Part shown: one piece after another, positions 21,208 through 33,437 of the stretch | Layout: each line of letters starts with the position of its first letter | How positions within the stretch are numbered: position 1 is the stretch's first letter | Source of the DNA: Rhodocollybia butyracea | Taxonomy: Eukaryota > Basidiomycota > Agaricomycetes > Agaricales > Omphalotaceae | Length of the DNA: 64,000 nucleotides | Direction of reading: 5' to 3' | Assembly (NCBI GenBank): GCA_015501585.1 | Contig: JADNRY010000151.1 | Span: 22,501-86,500 of the forward strand | Translations under genes and position numbers: made by a program | The notes under the pieces: model-generated | Databases searched by the model: none | What the model saw: the letters and a program-made list of their open reading frames with translations, nothing else | What the model was told of the DNA's origin: nothing

Positions 21208-22374
21208 ATGACCTCTCGAAATCAATCAGAGAAGTCATATCGGAGCGTGCGCGATCGCGCACCTTCAATTCGTGGTGACGTGTCACCACAATCAATCTAT
21301 TCAGTCGCATCAGCGACTCATTCCGTGCGTGCGTCTGAAGGACGGCACTACAGGCAGGACAAGAGTCCACCTAATGAACAGTCTATGACTATTCATAAGA
21401 AACGGCCAACCCGAGAGGGTTTAAGTGAGATTTCTTCGGCGCTACGAGATGTAGCGGCATCACTCGACAAGAGTAGTACGCAAGTACTCAATCGTATCCT
21501 CAATATAACTGAGAAATGGGATGCATCTAGCATCTGATCTGATGAAGAAAGATCTTCTTCATCAAGAAACAGCAATAGAACCACTATTGCTGCACCCACA
21601 CCGAGACGGCCTACCGTCACACCACCGGTATTGCACAACGCAACACCATATATTCATACCGAGACAAACAACTCGGTACGCCAATGGCGTGAGACTGTGC
21701 CCAAGGCACCGTCAGTCCAACAATCACTGTTGGACGAACAGTATTCACAAGGGATGACCAAGTCACTCCGTCATGTTCCTGTATTTTGACAGGAATACGC
21801 ACCAGTGTCAGTAACTACACTGACACCCATCTACACATCCCGCATGAGACAGAGTCCCAATGCGGAGGCAGCGTCTCAGACACTGCGAGGTCCCAGGCCA
21901 TTACCGGTGACCAAATCCCACTCACCACAAAGCGTGGTGAACATCAACAATGAACCGAAGTTACCTCATAACTTCAATCAGGTAGTAGCAATACCACCAC
22001 AGGAAAGTACAATGTACTTACCTACTGCAAGGGCGCCAGTGGTACCCAATATTATTATTACACCTCCAGTAGTTGTACCGAACACTACTGGAGATCACTC
22101 CAGTATGGGACCGCAACACGGTACCCTTCCGGTAGTTCCTACTACCATATCCATCGCCCCGGCGACACAAAGTGTTGCCCATCCGGTAGTACACACTACC
22201 GTAAGACTGCCCAAATTGCCGCCCAGCAATGCGCCAGAGCCAAGTTCAATGCCAGTACCAACGGTATTGGCCGAGTTGCAACCACAGCCGCTTCCGTTGG
22301 GAGTAGCTAAAGATTGGATGAGTCCGACCAAATGGTGGGATATAATGTCGACGGAATACCCGTTGATAAATTGA
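21208..22374 (+). pseudogene. ORF1 of gag-only element copy 2, two in-frame stops
   Basis: It begins MTSRNQSEKSYRSVRDRAPS. One frame runs the whole way but is interrupted by TGA at 21535-21537 (shared with copy 1) and by a second TGA near 21787 (CAA-like codon in copy 1, so new here). It is Pro/Thr/Ser/Val-rich, with repeated VVPTT and VVHTT motifs. It overlaps gag by about 60 bp in another phase. The phase change maps to where copy 1's inverted segment has 67 extra bases, so ORF1 plus Gag were probably a single protein in the ancestor. Confidence 0.65.
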
Positions 22375-23489
22375 CTACTCCCAGAGAAATCTGGGATCGA
22401 TTTTACATTCCACCCGCTGAGTCCTTTCCAGGACCAAGCAATAATGCCGGAGCGAAAGCGCCTAGCAAAAAATCCCGTGAAGGGGGGAGGAAGCACAAGA
22501 GTGCTAAATCCAAAGGCCGCAAACGCAGCCCATGGTCAGATGAATCATCGGACCCAAGTGACACTGAGTCAAATACTGACTCATCGTCTAATGCCTCTTG
22601 GCTAGACAAATTTGCTACCTGCAAGGGTAAAATTACTAAAAATGAGCAGCATAAATTACTGCGCTCACTTGCATCTAAGATGCGAGAAACAACAGGTGAC
22701 GACGAACGTCGTTCCCGATGGAAACACAAGGTACACAAAGTGTACCGTAAACAAATTCGAGATAAGGTAGGGAATCCTATCCCTCCCATTGAGAGCCGTA
22801 AAGCTCTTAAAGTTCCATCTCCGGAGGTCTATGATGGATCTCCGGATGTCGATGTCTTCGAGCGGTGGCTAATGTCACTTCTCCAATGGATGGTAGTCAA
22901 CCGCATGTGCGGTGACGATTACGATGCTACACGGACTGCCGTGCTTGGCATGTTTCTAAAGGGCAAAGCCCTTGACTGGTATAACAACGAAGTCGCTGGT
23001 ATACACCGCACTGTCCTTAAGTGGACATTTGAAGGCGCCATCATTGGTGTCTTTGATCGTTGCATCCAAGCAACAACCATTCATCAAGCTGCACGGCAGT
23101 TTGACCTTATTGAGTATTCACCCGATACGGGTGTGAGGGATTATTATTCCTCACTTACACGATGGGCATCACGGATGCTCCAAACACCGGATGATGCAAC
23201 AATGCGGAAACGGTTCATTGAGGGATTACCCTTCAATATTATCAGGCAACTCACGAACGAGGGGATCGTTCCGGAGTATGCCAAATTAGAAGTGATGGTC
23301 AGAGCCGTCACACGCATTGAGGACCACACGGCCCTCACTAAATATTATGTCTCTTCTAGGAATAGAGACAATGAACTTGAATCATCAGAACACCCCGATG
23401 AGTCGGACACCGAGAACATTAAAAATGTTCTTGAGCCAATCGAGGAGGACACCTCCTTAAGTATCGGAAAGGATAAACCTTCCGAATGA
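22314..23489 (+). CDS. Gag protein of gag-only LTR element, copy 2
   Basis: The frame is open for 391 codons, and its translation matches the copy at 2860-4035 with no difference that I noticed. The Gag core is KGKALDWYNNEVAG through MRKRFIEGLP (about residues 210-310). An acidic Ser-rich segment precedes it and an acidic tail (about the last 45 residues) follows. The first in-frame ATG is six codons in (QMVGYNV). Keeping this frame intact in two separately inserted copies while ORF1 carries stops suggests selection on, or recent activity of, Gag alone. Confidence 0.82.
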   Translation: MDESDQMVGYNVDGIPVDKLTTPREIWDRFYIPPAESFPGPSNNAGAKAPSKKSREGGRKHKSAKSKGRKRSPWSDESSDPSDTESNTDSSSNASWLDKFATCKGKITKNEQHKLLRSLASKMRETTGDDERRSRWKHKVHKVYRKQIRDKVGNPIPPIESRKALKVPSPEVYDGSPDVDVFERWLMSLLQWMVVNRMCGDDYDATRTAVLGMFLKGKALDWYNNEVAGIHRTVLKWTFEGAIIGVFDRCIQATTIHQAARQFDLIEYSPDTGVRDYYSSLTRWASRMLQTPDDATMRKRFIEGLPFNIIRQLTNEGIVPEYAKLEVMVRAVTRIEDHTALTKYYVSSRNRDNELESSEHPDESDTENIKNVLEPIEEDTSLSIGKDKPSE

Positions 23490-23817
23490 TTTATTGGTTT
23501 ATTCCGACGCCCAGGTAATATGCCTTACCTGGGCATCACTACTTATCCTCAGCCCGGATTCTCACTGAGAATCCTCATTAAGCAATACTCGGAAACTTCC
23601 GAGTCTGCGTGTTGAACATTCGGACATTTCCGAATCAAATCATGCTCTAGTGGTACGCCCCACTATCATTTGATTTGGACAAGTCCGAAAATCTGATGCG
23701 CCGCATCAATTAATCCCGTACTTGATACGGGATCATTCTATGTTAAACCAAATTAAAAATGGTTTGGATGGTGATGATGTCATTACCATTTTTGATTCAC
23801 ATCCCTGATGTTAATCT

Positions 23818-23829
23818 GGTGGGGGAGGG
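23818..23829 (+). other. Polypurine tract of gag-only element copy 2
   Basis: GGTGGGGGAGGG lies immediately before the 3' LTR, the normal place for the plus-strand primer. The same tract is next to the 3' LTR of copy 1. Confidence 0.7.
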
Positions 23830-24082
23830 TGTAACGCCTCCGCCTCTCCATAATCACCACTGACCGTATCCGGCGATACGGTCATCCTAGACGCCGCCGA
23901 TAGACCAAACGGTCTATCTTATCATTCTATTTATTATTAATTATATAATAAATCCGTTACTATAAGTATCGTACGATTACTTAAGAGTCTAGTTAGTCTT
24001 TTACACCGTCGTACACACAATAGTATCCTATTTGTCGTGTTCACCGGTGTTCTTAAGGACTTTGCCCATAGGGCGCGTTATA
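23830..24082 (+). repeat. 3' LTR of gag-only element copy 2
   Basis: 253 bp, the direct partner of 20787-21039, followed by the GAATA target duplicate. Confidence 0.92.
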
Positions 24083-24649
24083 GAATACTTGCAAGTAGGG
24101 GTACTTGCGAGTCCAAGTACTTGTTTCCCATGAGTTGCAACAAGTCACAAGTATTGCTCAGGGAGATTTGTACTACTTGCAGGTACTTGGGAGTAGGCCC
24201 AGAATAAAAGTTTTTCTGCTCAAGTATGGCCTGCAATGTGTTCCCCCCTATGAAGCATACATTATCTGAGCTTCTGATATGTCCACTTGACATGTAGCAA
24301 GTTAAATCTGGCTATATGCACTATAGTATACTACACAGTAACAGTATATATATACCTGTATCACTTAAGGACCATTATTGTGTGTCCAGGTAATGTTATT
24401 AGGTGCTATTCTGGACATTAAATACCCTTGTGACACTGCCTTGCATGAAATAAATGTTCTTTACATGGTATTATAACAGTAAAATACTATGGAATAGATG
24501 AATTATCTTTGTAGTAAGTACTAACTACTTGCGAGTCCAAGTACTCATTTCCCACGAGTCACAACGGGTCACAAGTATCACCTTTTGGTCCACAAGTACT
24601 TGGACCACAAGTCCAAGTATTACTTGACTTGGACTTGTGGACATCTCTA

Positions 24650-25011
24650 GTGCATGTTAAATGAGATTGATTGCTCCGCCTGCATCTTATGTATATGGAT
24701 ATTACATTTGGATTAAGCACTGGATCTGCACGCTTGTCCTTTGTCCCTTGGGTTGTCGTCATCTTATCTCGACGCGCCTGCGGCTACAGTTTCACTGATG
24801 GGGTCATCTCGACTGTTGTCCAACCCAAGTCGGTGAACCGCTAATTTATCTAACCCGCCTCTCGTAACTTTATACAGTGTCGTGTTTGGATAAATATTCG
24901 GTTCCTACTTTAGCCCTACTTTCTGTAGTAGTTCTACCAGATATACATTCACTCAAGCTACGAATACATGTTAAGTCTTGAAGGATGTCAACTCGCGAAA
25001 GTCACACTTCC
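24650..25011. other. Intergenic, nothing recognised
   Basis: No gene is supported. The stretch continues the DNA into which the MITE inserted (GTACATGT before, GTGCATGTTAAATG after). Confidence 0.4.
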
Positions 25012-26701
25012 GGGCCTGTTCGGCAACACGAATCTCAGATTTTGTTGGGATTTTGCCAGGTATCCTATCCTATACTCTAAATAAAGGCTGTTTAGATGCT
25101 CAAAATAATTTACGTCAGCGATTCCCGCGCAGCGGCTGTTCCGGCAAGTGCACAAGCGCGGAGCGCTCGGCAACTTTCAAAATACATCTGATCAAAGTGC
25201 TGGCTTCCTTCCATCCTGGAGTCATCGTTGTACTTTAAATCATTAAGTTCTCAAAATTACTTATGTATTTTTACCCAAGCAACCACAGTGTAGCGGCAGA
25301 GTCACTGGCCCACAGTGGCACTTTTGCCGCACTTTCTAAGTTCTTCATTGGTCCTTCATGCAGCGCGCCTCTCTCAACAAATATTTCTCCCTAAAAGTTG
25401 CTGGAGTAAGTATGCCCAATGACGACTGTTAAGCCATGTAATTGACAAGAGATTAATGCACTCAGCATGATAGATGTATTGTACCATCTATGGCCACTGA
25501 ATGTGCCATGCATTAATTAAGTCTGGGATCTACTGTTGCATACCTTTATGCTTGAGTCAGTGGTCCATTGGCCAAGCCCAAAAATCTCATGCTGAAGTCC
25601 TGGAGCAAGTTGTTGATGACAAGCCAATGTTAGAGTAAGTATAGTCAACTCAGCAGCAGAGGGTCTGGGAAGAGCCAAAATGTCCAAGTTGTACCCATAA
25701 TGCTGATGTTGCTATGGGTCATTGGCAAGTCATTGATCAACACAAGAATAAAGGGAAGGGGAACGTGATCATAATTCACACCGTTAATCCTTAGCAAACT
25801 TTATCTTGCGCCTTTATGCAATCTACTCAAACAGTAACACCAAAGTAAGACGGCTGTGTTCGGAAGGGGGGGGGGGGTAAAATATCCTTATCAATTTGGT
25901 ATCTATTGATTTCTATACCAAAATCACCTGTTACAACAAGCGGTGGAGATCGGTGGAGCCACTGAGGGAAAACAACAACAATGTATGAAAACAATCTACT
26001 AATGTATGTACTACTACATATAGTTGAAACGACTGAACACCTACATACAGAGTTGATACGGAGTATGTCCTAACAACTTACACAGTAGTACCAAAGGCAA
26101 TACGGGTGGTAGAAGAAGTGGATAAAATGAGATTAACCTTGAAATTGTTCAAACTTTGTAGCTCTGAATGGTAGATCAAATACTAGGGATACCTCCGTGA
26201 CGTAGGCACGGGTCTCTTCAAGCTTGTTGCCACCATATAAAAAAGCCATCAAGCATTTGTAAGTATTACTCGATCAGCCAGTTGAGCACTCCGTGTAAAC
26301 GCGTGTGCTGTCACAGCCTGTCAGATGTTTCTTCCATGTTGAGGTCAACACCCCGCTTGATGCTCAGACATGCCCGCTGCTCTCAAATGTAGTTTTAACT
26401 TCACTCGCTTAGGAAATATAGAGAAATAAAATCACTTTAACAATAATATACAATTACATTAAACTTGAAAGATAATGACCAGAACATGTTGATCACTGGG
26501 TGGCATCGTTGAGAGTGGTCGGGACAACTTGCGGGACAGTGAGAGGAACGTCCGACATGTCAGGGCAGGAGTTATGTCATTTTATGATATTTTCAGAGTC
26601 ATGGCGACCGGCCAGCTGATCCGAACATTTTATATAAGTCTTCAAAATCTTGCCTCTGGCAAAATCACACAAAATCCAGATTCGTGTTGCCAAACAGGCC
26701 C
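25012..26701. mobile_element. Candidate non-autonomous TIR transposon, 1.69 kb
   Basis: Imperfect terminal inverted repeats of about 45 bp: the left starts GGGCCTGTTCGGCAACACGA (25012), the right, reversed, starts GGGCCTGTTTGGCAACACGA (ending 26701). GGGCCTGTTTGG-like ends recall hAT elements. No matching target duplication is visible and there is no transposase frame inside. The interior has a run of about 14 G (25866-25879) and otherwise no recognised gene. Confidence 0.5.
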
Positions 26702-26817
26702 TAATGTTCTCATGTATTTTGTTGATTACTCACAGGTGACATGCACTTATGCACATCTTTTGCAAGGTTTCAATGTATAGGAGCAAATTGTATTGGAAAA
26801 GCATGTACCATACTTAT

Positions 26818-29012
26818 TCATGCTGTGGTGTTTATTTGAGACAAAACTTCTGGCTTGTCTCTCATTTCCCACTTCTCGTCGGTTTGAGATTGAAGGGCTA
26901 GCCCCTCCATCATAGCAGATGCCACAAGCCCAATTGCAAGAACCCCCACTAATGCTTTCCAGATGACACTCACAGCTGTGGCAAATGCTATTTGAATCTG
27001 AGTGCGCATTGGTTGGGGTATATCCTTTATGGTCACAATGATTGAATATGCCAGCTCCACATTTCCTGTTGGAATTGAATTCAAGAATGAGGGTGGTAGG
27101 TGTTTTTGAAGTTCATTTTGGAGGATGGTTGCTCCAATAGCCACCCCCCAAACCTAATTATGTGATTCTCAGAATTTAAATGATCAGAAGTAGAAAGCAA
27201 CTGACACCGGCAAAACTGCGGCAGAATGCAAAGAACGCAAGGGCATGTGCGCTACTAGTAACTGGAAGAGGTGCAAGGACGGGGAAATACGTCACCGCTA
27301 CAATGGAACATAATTAAAAATATACATATGGTAAGAGCTTTGAGCCATACCATACAATATTCCCGCACCAGCTCCAGCAATGGCTGAAGTGGCCACTGCT
27401 ACAGCAATGGAACTATTGACCCGGGTGGTTGTGAGTGTTCCAACTCCAACCATGAACAGAGCCCAGCCAAGAAATAATTGGGGTCTGTATTTCTGTGTTA
27501 TCTTGACACTAATTCCAGCTAGTACCACTGCTGGTCCTATTACAATAGGGAGCATTATTTCCGAAATTTATTGCCTCGGAGTGGGTGAACTGACCAATTG
27601 CCACTCCCAATCCAAGGAGCAAAACCCCTGATCTAAAAGCACTAGCTTCCTTGCATGCTTGATAATAGACAGGAAGATAATCTGGCACAAAATTAGCCTG
27701 AAGTTATCAGCCACAGAGTTGCGCCGCATACACGACACTGCTAGAACTGGAATTGGAGTTATGAATGTTTGAATGTATCTGCCAACATTTTTGAGAGCAA
27801 GTCTATTTGGAGACATTTATAGCTCACCCACTACAGCTTGTGCGATTCGAGAGAAGTGTGTATGGTACCTATGGAACGGTATGTTTGAGCTGGATTTTTC
27901 TGAGAAATTCTACGTGGACGTACAATCGGATCTTTTGCATACCAAAATTCATATAAGAAAAATATGCACATCCCCAGAAGACCGAGAATGAGGGGTACAA
28001 GCACGCGCGAAGAGGACCAGCTGAATTGCACTCCTCCCCAGGTGAGTCCAATCACAACACTGGTTGTACTTGATATTATGATGAAGTTACCACTGTCACC
28101 GAGCATTAGCGTCTTGTTTATGTTTGCATCGTAGTACTGACAGCCAGTCCATACGTCGTAACTTGTCAATTGTTCTCCCGGGCGGGGTAGGCAGTTTTAG
28201 AAATAGGCATACTGCAACCAGTGCGGCACCGGCGATGGGCAAATTGAGATCTGTGGTAAATTTACATGAAGTCAAAGTTATTTTTGATTAACGATAACCC
28301 TACAGAAGAGCCACCGCCATTGTCCATGTTGTGCTAGCGCGCCACCAACCAAAGGCCCGATTGCGGATGCTAAGGCCCAGGTTCTGTTTATGATAGTTAT
28401 CGGTTGTCCATAACATGAGAGCATAGAGACGCACAGCCCAATCAAACCATTGTACAGGCCTCTCTCAGATAGGGGAACCAAGTCTGAAACAATGATGCTG
28501 GAAATCGAAAGAATGCCACCACCACCCACTCCTTGGACCGCTGGAACAGGCGTGATTAGTAATTAATTCCGGAAAGATATCAGTAGTTTACCTCGAGCTG
28601 CGATTAGCCAGTTCATACTGCGAGCTGAACCACATAATGCGCTTCCGATTATAAAAAATGCTAACGCAATAAAAATTGCAAAACGTCTGCCGAATATCTG
28701 AATAGGCAGACACCATGTTTCAACAAATAGAATACGTAACAATACTCTTACCTCGGCAACTCCACCCGACATAGGGAGAAACGCTGTAGAAGCAAGAGCG
28801 TATGCTGTGCCCACCCACGAGAACTGTGAGCCAGTAAGATCATTGACTATCACCGGTAGAGCGTTTGAGACTGCAGTAAGCTCCATCGCAGAGAGGAAGA
28901 TTGCAAGACATAATGCAAGATATATGAGCCAGAAATATTGTCCTCTCTTTGCTCCAGATATTCTGTTTGAGAGCGGTGATGAAAGGTTGCTCTGAGCTTT
29001 CCCTGAAGACAT
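26818..29012 (-). CDS. MFS drug:H+ antiporter (DHA2/14-TMS type)
   Basis: ATG is at 29012 ([20 protein letters not shown]), stop TGA at 26818-26820, with about nine short GT-AG introns. Membrane segments begin with [20 protein letters not shown]. Landmarks: [20 protein letters not shown]; a motif-A-like [34 protein letters not shown] with the DLVPLSERG motif typical of fungal DHA2 exporters; the motif-C-like [32 protein letters not shown]; and [15 protein letters not shown]. One intron of 58 bp (about 27537-27594) must be removed to join GLGVAI to [10 protein letters not shown]. The protein would sit in the plasma or vacuolar membrane and export small hydrophobic compounds. It looks intact. 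No biosynthetic cluster is seen beside it. Confidence 0.85.
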
Positions 29013-29398
29013 GATGGTCGGGACTAAAGAAGATGAGACAAGCAAGCTCATGTAGGCTAAATACAAGCCTCGTAGATAAGCCGGCTTTGGTTTGATTCTA
29101 CATTCGTTCAACTCTTGGACCATGCTGTGTAATAAAATCTTCCTTCCTTCCATCACGGCTATGAGAAGCAATATATTAGGTCTCGGTGATACATCGCAGA
29201 TCGATGGGCATCTGGATGGTCACAGATGGTCACTTACGTAGCTACTTTACACGGCATGGTCCAAGGGCTGGACTGAGCTGGGTGGTCTCGGATGGTCACT
29301 TACGTAGCTACAACTTTTCTAAGAACATGTGTCAGTCAGAGGTCCATCAACAATCAATCAACTCACAAGATGAATGAGTCTCTGTGGAGAGCTAGCTC

Positions 29399-31050
29399 GC
29401 TGTTTGACGCGTTTTTTTCACAAGGATCAGTCCACTTTGACCTTAAAGCTCAAACTACATATTGCCAAGGCTATATCCGAGATTGGGTAGCTGCAAGGTG
29501 GAAGGTATGTCTGTCGTACTCATATACTCGTTTCTGTATTCATCTCCGATCTCCAGTTACCACATTTGGCTCATTACACTGTACTTCACACTTCCACGTC
29601 ACAACGACCACCTCAAACGTAAACAGGTCAAGGGTTCCACGACTGCTCCCACCTATTGTCTGTGAGGCCGGCCCAATGCAAACGAGGGAACCGCCAGCGA
29701 TAGCGGAAGGGTACACGCGATGCGGAGCCTTTCGACGTTGGACACGGTGGCGCTAGCGGTAACAACAGGCGAGCAGCTACACACGACCGCTACGTAAAGA
29801 GAGCATGTTGATGATAGGAGGAGCGAACACCACGCTTGACGCGTCTTGCCCCTACGCCAGTACTCGCTCCCTCGACGGCCACATCTACGAGCGTATTTGC
29901 AGCCGCGTCCGTTACGTTGGCGTCTCCTCGCTACGTCACACAGCGATCGCGGATGACGACCGCAAACTTGTCACGCCGTCTCATCGGTGTCTCCTCGTTA
30001 CAATTGACGTTTCTGGCGGTTGCAAATACGCTCATAATGTGCATCAGTCGCCCCCGTAACTGTCGCACCGACTTCTCCGTAAAAAGTGGTGTAGTAGAGT
30101 TAGATTGCCCTCTCATCGATATTCCATTTCTCCCCATTTTCATTGTTACTCTATTTTATTATAGCATATTGGCCGGTACGGGGCAGTATCCGGACCGCCA
30201 CCGACACCACGACGCCTTGAGCAAGTCTCGTACATGCTACAGAGCTTTGCCCCCTCTGTTAGCTGGTGTCGGGGGATTGCGCTAAGCGGTATCCCGATTC
30301 TGTTTGCTGATTGAGGATCTCGGGGAACGGATCGGTCCGACTCGAGGTTAATAAACTTTCTTTTCGATCATTTCATCATAAGTAGTACTTCTTTTCTCTG
30401 TTTACTTATATTTACCTACTTCGCTGTACGACGTCTAGTAGAAATCCACACTTTTCCCTCCTTCGTCCGGAACTGTCACCTCAGAGGCCAACGAGCCAAG
30501 TTTATCCAGTGTCCATCGTCGTCTACGGTGTAGCGGCGCGTGTTTATCATCAAGATAAGTATTATTTCTTCATATTTCCTTTTCTCGCTACTTGGTTAGG
30601 ACTACATGAGCTGTAGACGCGTCGTCCCTTTTTATTTACAGCTAGACGGCTTTCCCGATCCCGACTGACTACCTCAGAGTCTATCAATCTCTCGTCTACA
30701 GTGGCACTCTCAACTGATGATTATCTGACATTGTAGAGATGAACGACCATATCCGCATATTGAATATATTATTGTACCATGTATCATTGATTCATCTTCC
30801 GCCCACCTACGTTTATTGATCTGCGGTTCCTATCAACATACCCAAGTTCAGATGCATGCTCACACTACGCATTCGGCAATGAAGTGGTTAGGCTGACGAT
30901 GTGGGAGGTGATCGGGGGGTGTGGAGTGCAGTGGCTGATGCCGGAGAAGGATTTTTATAATGAGGAGATGAGGTGGGCGAGGGTGTGCCGGAGATTGGGA
31001 GGGACGTGAAGAGAGTGGATTAGTTGGGGAAGGAGGGGAGTGGCAAGAAT
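29399..31050 (+). pseudogene. Decayed 5' copy of the HMG-box gene (copy i)
   Basis: Blocks in the same order as the 5' part of the intact gene and the copies at 37.5 and 41.9 kb can be followed: GTTTGACGCGTTTT (about 29402), TCTCCAGTTACC (29553), GGCCCAATGCAAACGAGGGA (29671), CGTCTTGCCCCTACGCCAGT (29842), then after the insertion at 30090-30700 TTGTAGAGATGAACGACC (30732) and CGCCCACCTACGTTTATTGA (30801), which lies where the HMG-box start is expected. No long frame survives. Confidence 0.55.
30090..30700. mobile_element. 611-bp interspersed repeat inside HMG pseudogene copy i
   Basis: This is the second copy of the family at 6553-7190. Ends are TGTAG and CTACA, flanked by GTGG on both sides (30086-30089, 30701-30704), a possible 4-bp target duplication. 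The paralogous sequences at 38100 and 42505 lack it, which gives an empty site and supports insertion. No coding capacity. Confidence 0.65.
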
Positions 31051-31703
31051 GGGATGTGGGCGATTGAGACAACGAGGGTTTGAGCGGAAAGCGGTTCTGG
31101 AGATACATTGTCCTCATCGCTGCTAAGATTATCTTGGAGCTCAATGGAAACAAAAAGGAAATTGCATGCTGTAAATTTGTATCCACGTAAAGCTTAGTAC
31201 TTGTGTAGTTGTTGTATCGTGTATATGTGGAAATTCGGATGCCACTTTTAAATTTTGTTTGCGAACTGAGGACTGCCATGGGAGTACAAGAGAAGTACTA
31301 TCAAAACTGACACAATATACCTATAAATATGGCCTACGTCGGGAGGCGATGACCATAAAACCGGCTATTTCTTCATAAAACGTGAATAGATAGTCACTCT
31401 GAAAAACTATCACCAAACCACCAACGAGATACTGATGGAGTACCACATGAGATAGTTGATGAGACTAGACAGCTTCTCTAAGCATCGTTGAGCCATACCA
31501 TGCTGTCGTAACGGTATACGCTTTGAAATCAGTCTCCGACTCTTTGGGAAAAAAATATGGCACTTTGTACTGTCACAGGTTACTACAACAACGGAGTCTA
31601 CAATATTCTTTTATTTTAGTCCTAGCTTAGTTGAGCGATGGGTACCTTCGATGCACTGCACTACGTATGACCTTGCTTACTAAGCATATCTCTGATGTTC
31701 TTT

Positions 31704-32912
31704 TCATACGGTTTCATCAGAGGTGCCCAGACTTGATGCGGCGTCGCCCCCACCCGGTCCACTTTGGAACCCCCAAGATATTCCACAATATATTCCAATT
31801 CCTGTCCCTCTATCTGCGGTAATATTGGCTTTCCGACGCCCATAAAGAAGCCTTCTGTTGGTTTTTTTATGTCCAGGCTTTACGTAGGCTAACAAAGCAT
31901 ACATGAGGTACGGAAAGAAAATTAGAGTTAGGAGTAAGTACTAACCAGCTTTTCCTGCCCACCCATAACATGGGGCCCAAAATGTACAGCGCACGTCACC
32001 TCCTATGTACTCAAAGTAAACAGGCTCGCTGCCAGGCCATACTGGCTTTCCGTGGTAGGTTACTGTATCGGGGCCTGCTAAATAAAGTATCTCGTTGAGC
32101 CGGGTAGTCATAACTGTTTTCAGTGACGGTGCAGCATGTCCTTCGGGGTTCAAAGGTTGACCATCTGCGATATTTAAGAACTTCACGGTAGGAACCTGAT
32201 AATACAGGGTGGTTAAGTAAAGTGCAATTACCCAGTAGCGAAAACGCACCGCCAGAAATGGTACTGTAAAGGGTAGTAATCCTGTTTTTGGTACACCCGG
32301 TATAGACATCTCGTTAAATTCCGTTCTAAGGAGCTCCCATTCTGCCCCCGACGGTATATGTTCACGGACTTTCGGAGGAAAAACTCCCGCGCACACAGCC
32401 GTGCCGTTAGCCTGTGTCAGTCCTGTAGTAAGGCCAATGTAGTCCATCATGGTAGGATTGGCGGGCCTCTTCGACCCAGGAATAACAGCTGGCAAAGTAT
32501 ATAGAATGCAAGGAAACCTACAACTAAGAGTAAGTACTCACCACCTCTTGCTCTCCGCGCATAGCACGGAACGTTCATGGGACAGTGGGGCCCTCCGGTT
32601 AATTTCAAGACAGTGAATTTCCGATCTCGGAGGAATGAACCCTCATATGTCCATTTTGTGCCCTTCATGTTCAAAGCGTCGTTGATGAATCGTGAATAGG
32701 TATTCGGAACTTCATTTTCGAATGCCTCAAATCTGGCTTCACCTGTTTCCGGTGCAAGGAAAGTCATGGTCGGGACCGGGAGAGTCTATCTGGGTATTCA
32801 GTATAGTATCAGTACCATATCGAGCACTTACATGCGCTTCCCGTTTAACTGGTTGAGAGAACACAACAAGCATAGAGCTAGCGATGAGCGCGAGGAGAAG
32901 AGCAGAGCGCAT
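31704..32912 (-). CDS. Secreted two-repeat protein, family A copy 1 (C-terminus frameshifted)
   Basis: ATG at 32912 opens a signal peptide (MRSALLLALIASSMLVVFSQ). Five exons with four short introns follow. Two related domains of about 75 residues are seen: one with INDALNMKGTKWTYEGS and LTGGPHCPMNVPCYA, one with LNEILYLAGPDTVTYHGK and YIGGDVRCTFWAPCYGW. Each ends in a Gly-Gly/Cys/Pro-Cys-Tyr pattern that suggests a disulfide. Between them is MMDYIGLTTGLTQANGTAVC. Relative to copies 2 and 3 the last exon has lost 2 bp near 31840, so the terminal GKP... segment is read in a wrong frame and stops at 31704; the old frame would have ended at 31661. No family is recognised. It could be an effector-like or cell-wall protein, but that is a guess. 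Confidence 0.62.
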
Positions 32913-32930
32913 CTTTTTTGTGGATTGCAA

Positions 32931-33437
32931 TTTGTTTAGAATATGTAAGGCAGAGAGGACTGAACCAGCAGGACGACTACAGCATTGCTATCCACGAGTT
33001 GCTTTTATACCTTGACAATTACCCAAAACAATAACATCCTCGCATAAGTCCAAGTTTCCAACTCAATTAAAAGTTTTTTTCGAGCTGTTGTCTGCTGTTT
33101 TCGAGTAAGAATTTTTGGAGAGCAGTGTAGATTTGATATGATTTGATCCGGTATCAAAACTAATTACGCCATCGTCGTCGATGCGCGCGCAAATCCATAT
33201 AAACCTTTCTGTGTTTGTGCTGCCAGATGCCCCGAGGCATGAGCTTCTATGCATGGTTAAGGCGCGCGAGTATTTTTGTCAGTAATGGCAACGTCGGCTT
33301 GGGGCTTGCCAGCTTGTTGTCCCCGTTCCCTGAGCCGGACTACAACTTGGATCACGGAAACACTGAGGCCGTTTCATTTTCAGGGATGCACAGCCTGGTG
33401 CAGCCCTGTCACCGATTGGCGAGTCGCGACTGCCTTG
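32931..33437. other. Intergenic upstream of family A copy 1
   Basis: No gene is supported. Sequence near 33370-33430 (GGGATGCACAGCCTGGT) recurs upstream of family A copy 3 near 47257, so the duplicated block includes the upstream region. Confidence 0.4.

Larger units (their letters stand above)
20787..24082 (+). mobile_element. Gag-only LTR retrotransposon (TR-GAG type), copy 2
   Basis: It is 3296 bp with 253-bp LTRs at 20787-21039 and 23830-24082, a perfect 5-bp target duplication GAATA (20782-20786, 24083-24087) and a purine tract next to the 3' LTR. It encodes ORF1 and Gag only. It is inserted in the MITE at 20730-24647. The overall design (LTRs, PPT, TSD, Gag, no enzymes) matches the TR-GAG group first described from plants. 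Confidence 0.92.
20730..24647. mobile_element. TA-flanked MITE, copy 1, carrying a nested LTR element
   Basis: Terminal inverted repeats GAGATGTCCATGAGTCCAAG (20730 on) and its complement ending at 24647 (GGACTTGTGGACATCTC) are flanked by TA on both sides (20728-20729, 24648-24649). Without the nested gag-only element (20787-24082 plus one GAATA) it would be 617 bp. It contains many copies of TACTTGCAGGTACTTG-like subterminal motifs. It has no coding capacity. A second copy is at 60163-60824. TA target duplication points to a Tc1/mariner-type transposase in trans. Confidence 0.75.

Noticed and set aside
27537..27594. Frameshift in the MFS transporter
   Set aside because: A 58-bp GT-AG intron accounts for the phase change and joins conserved sequence smoothly.
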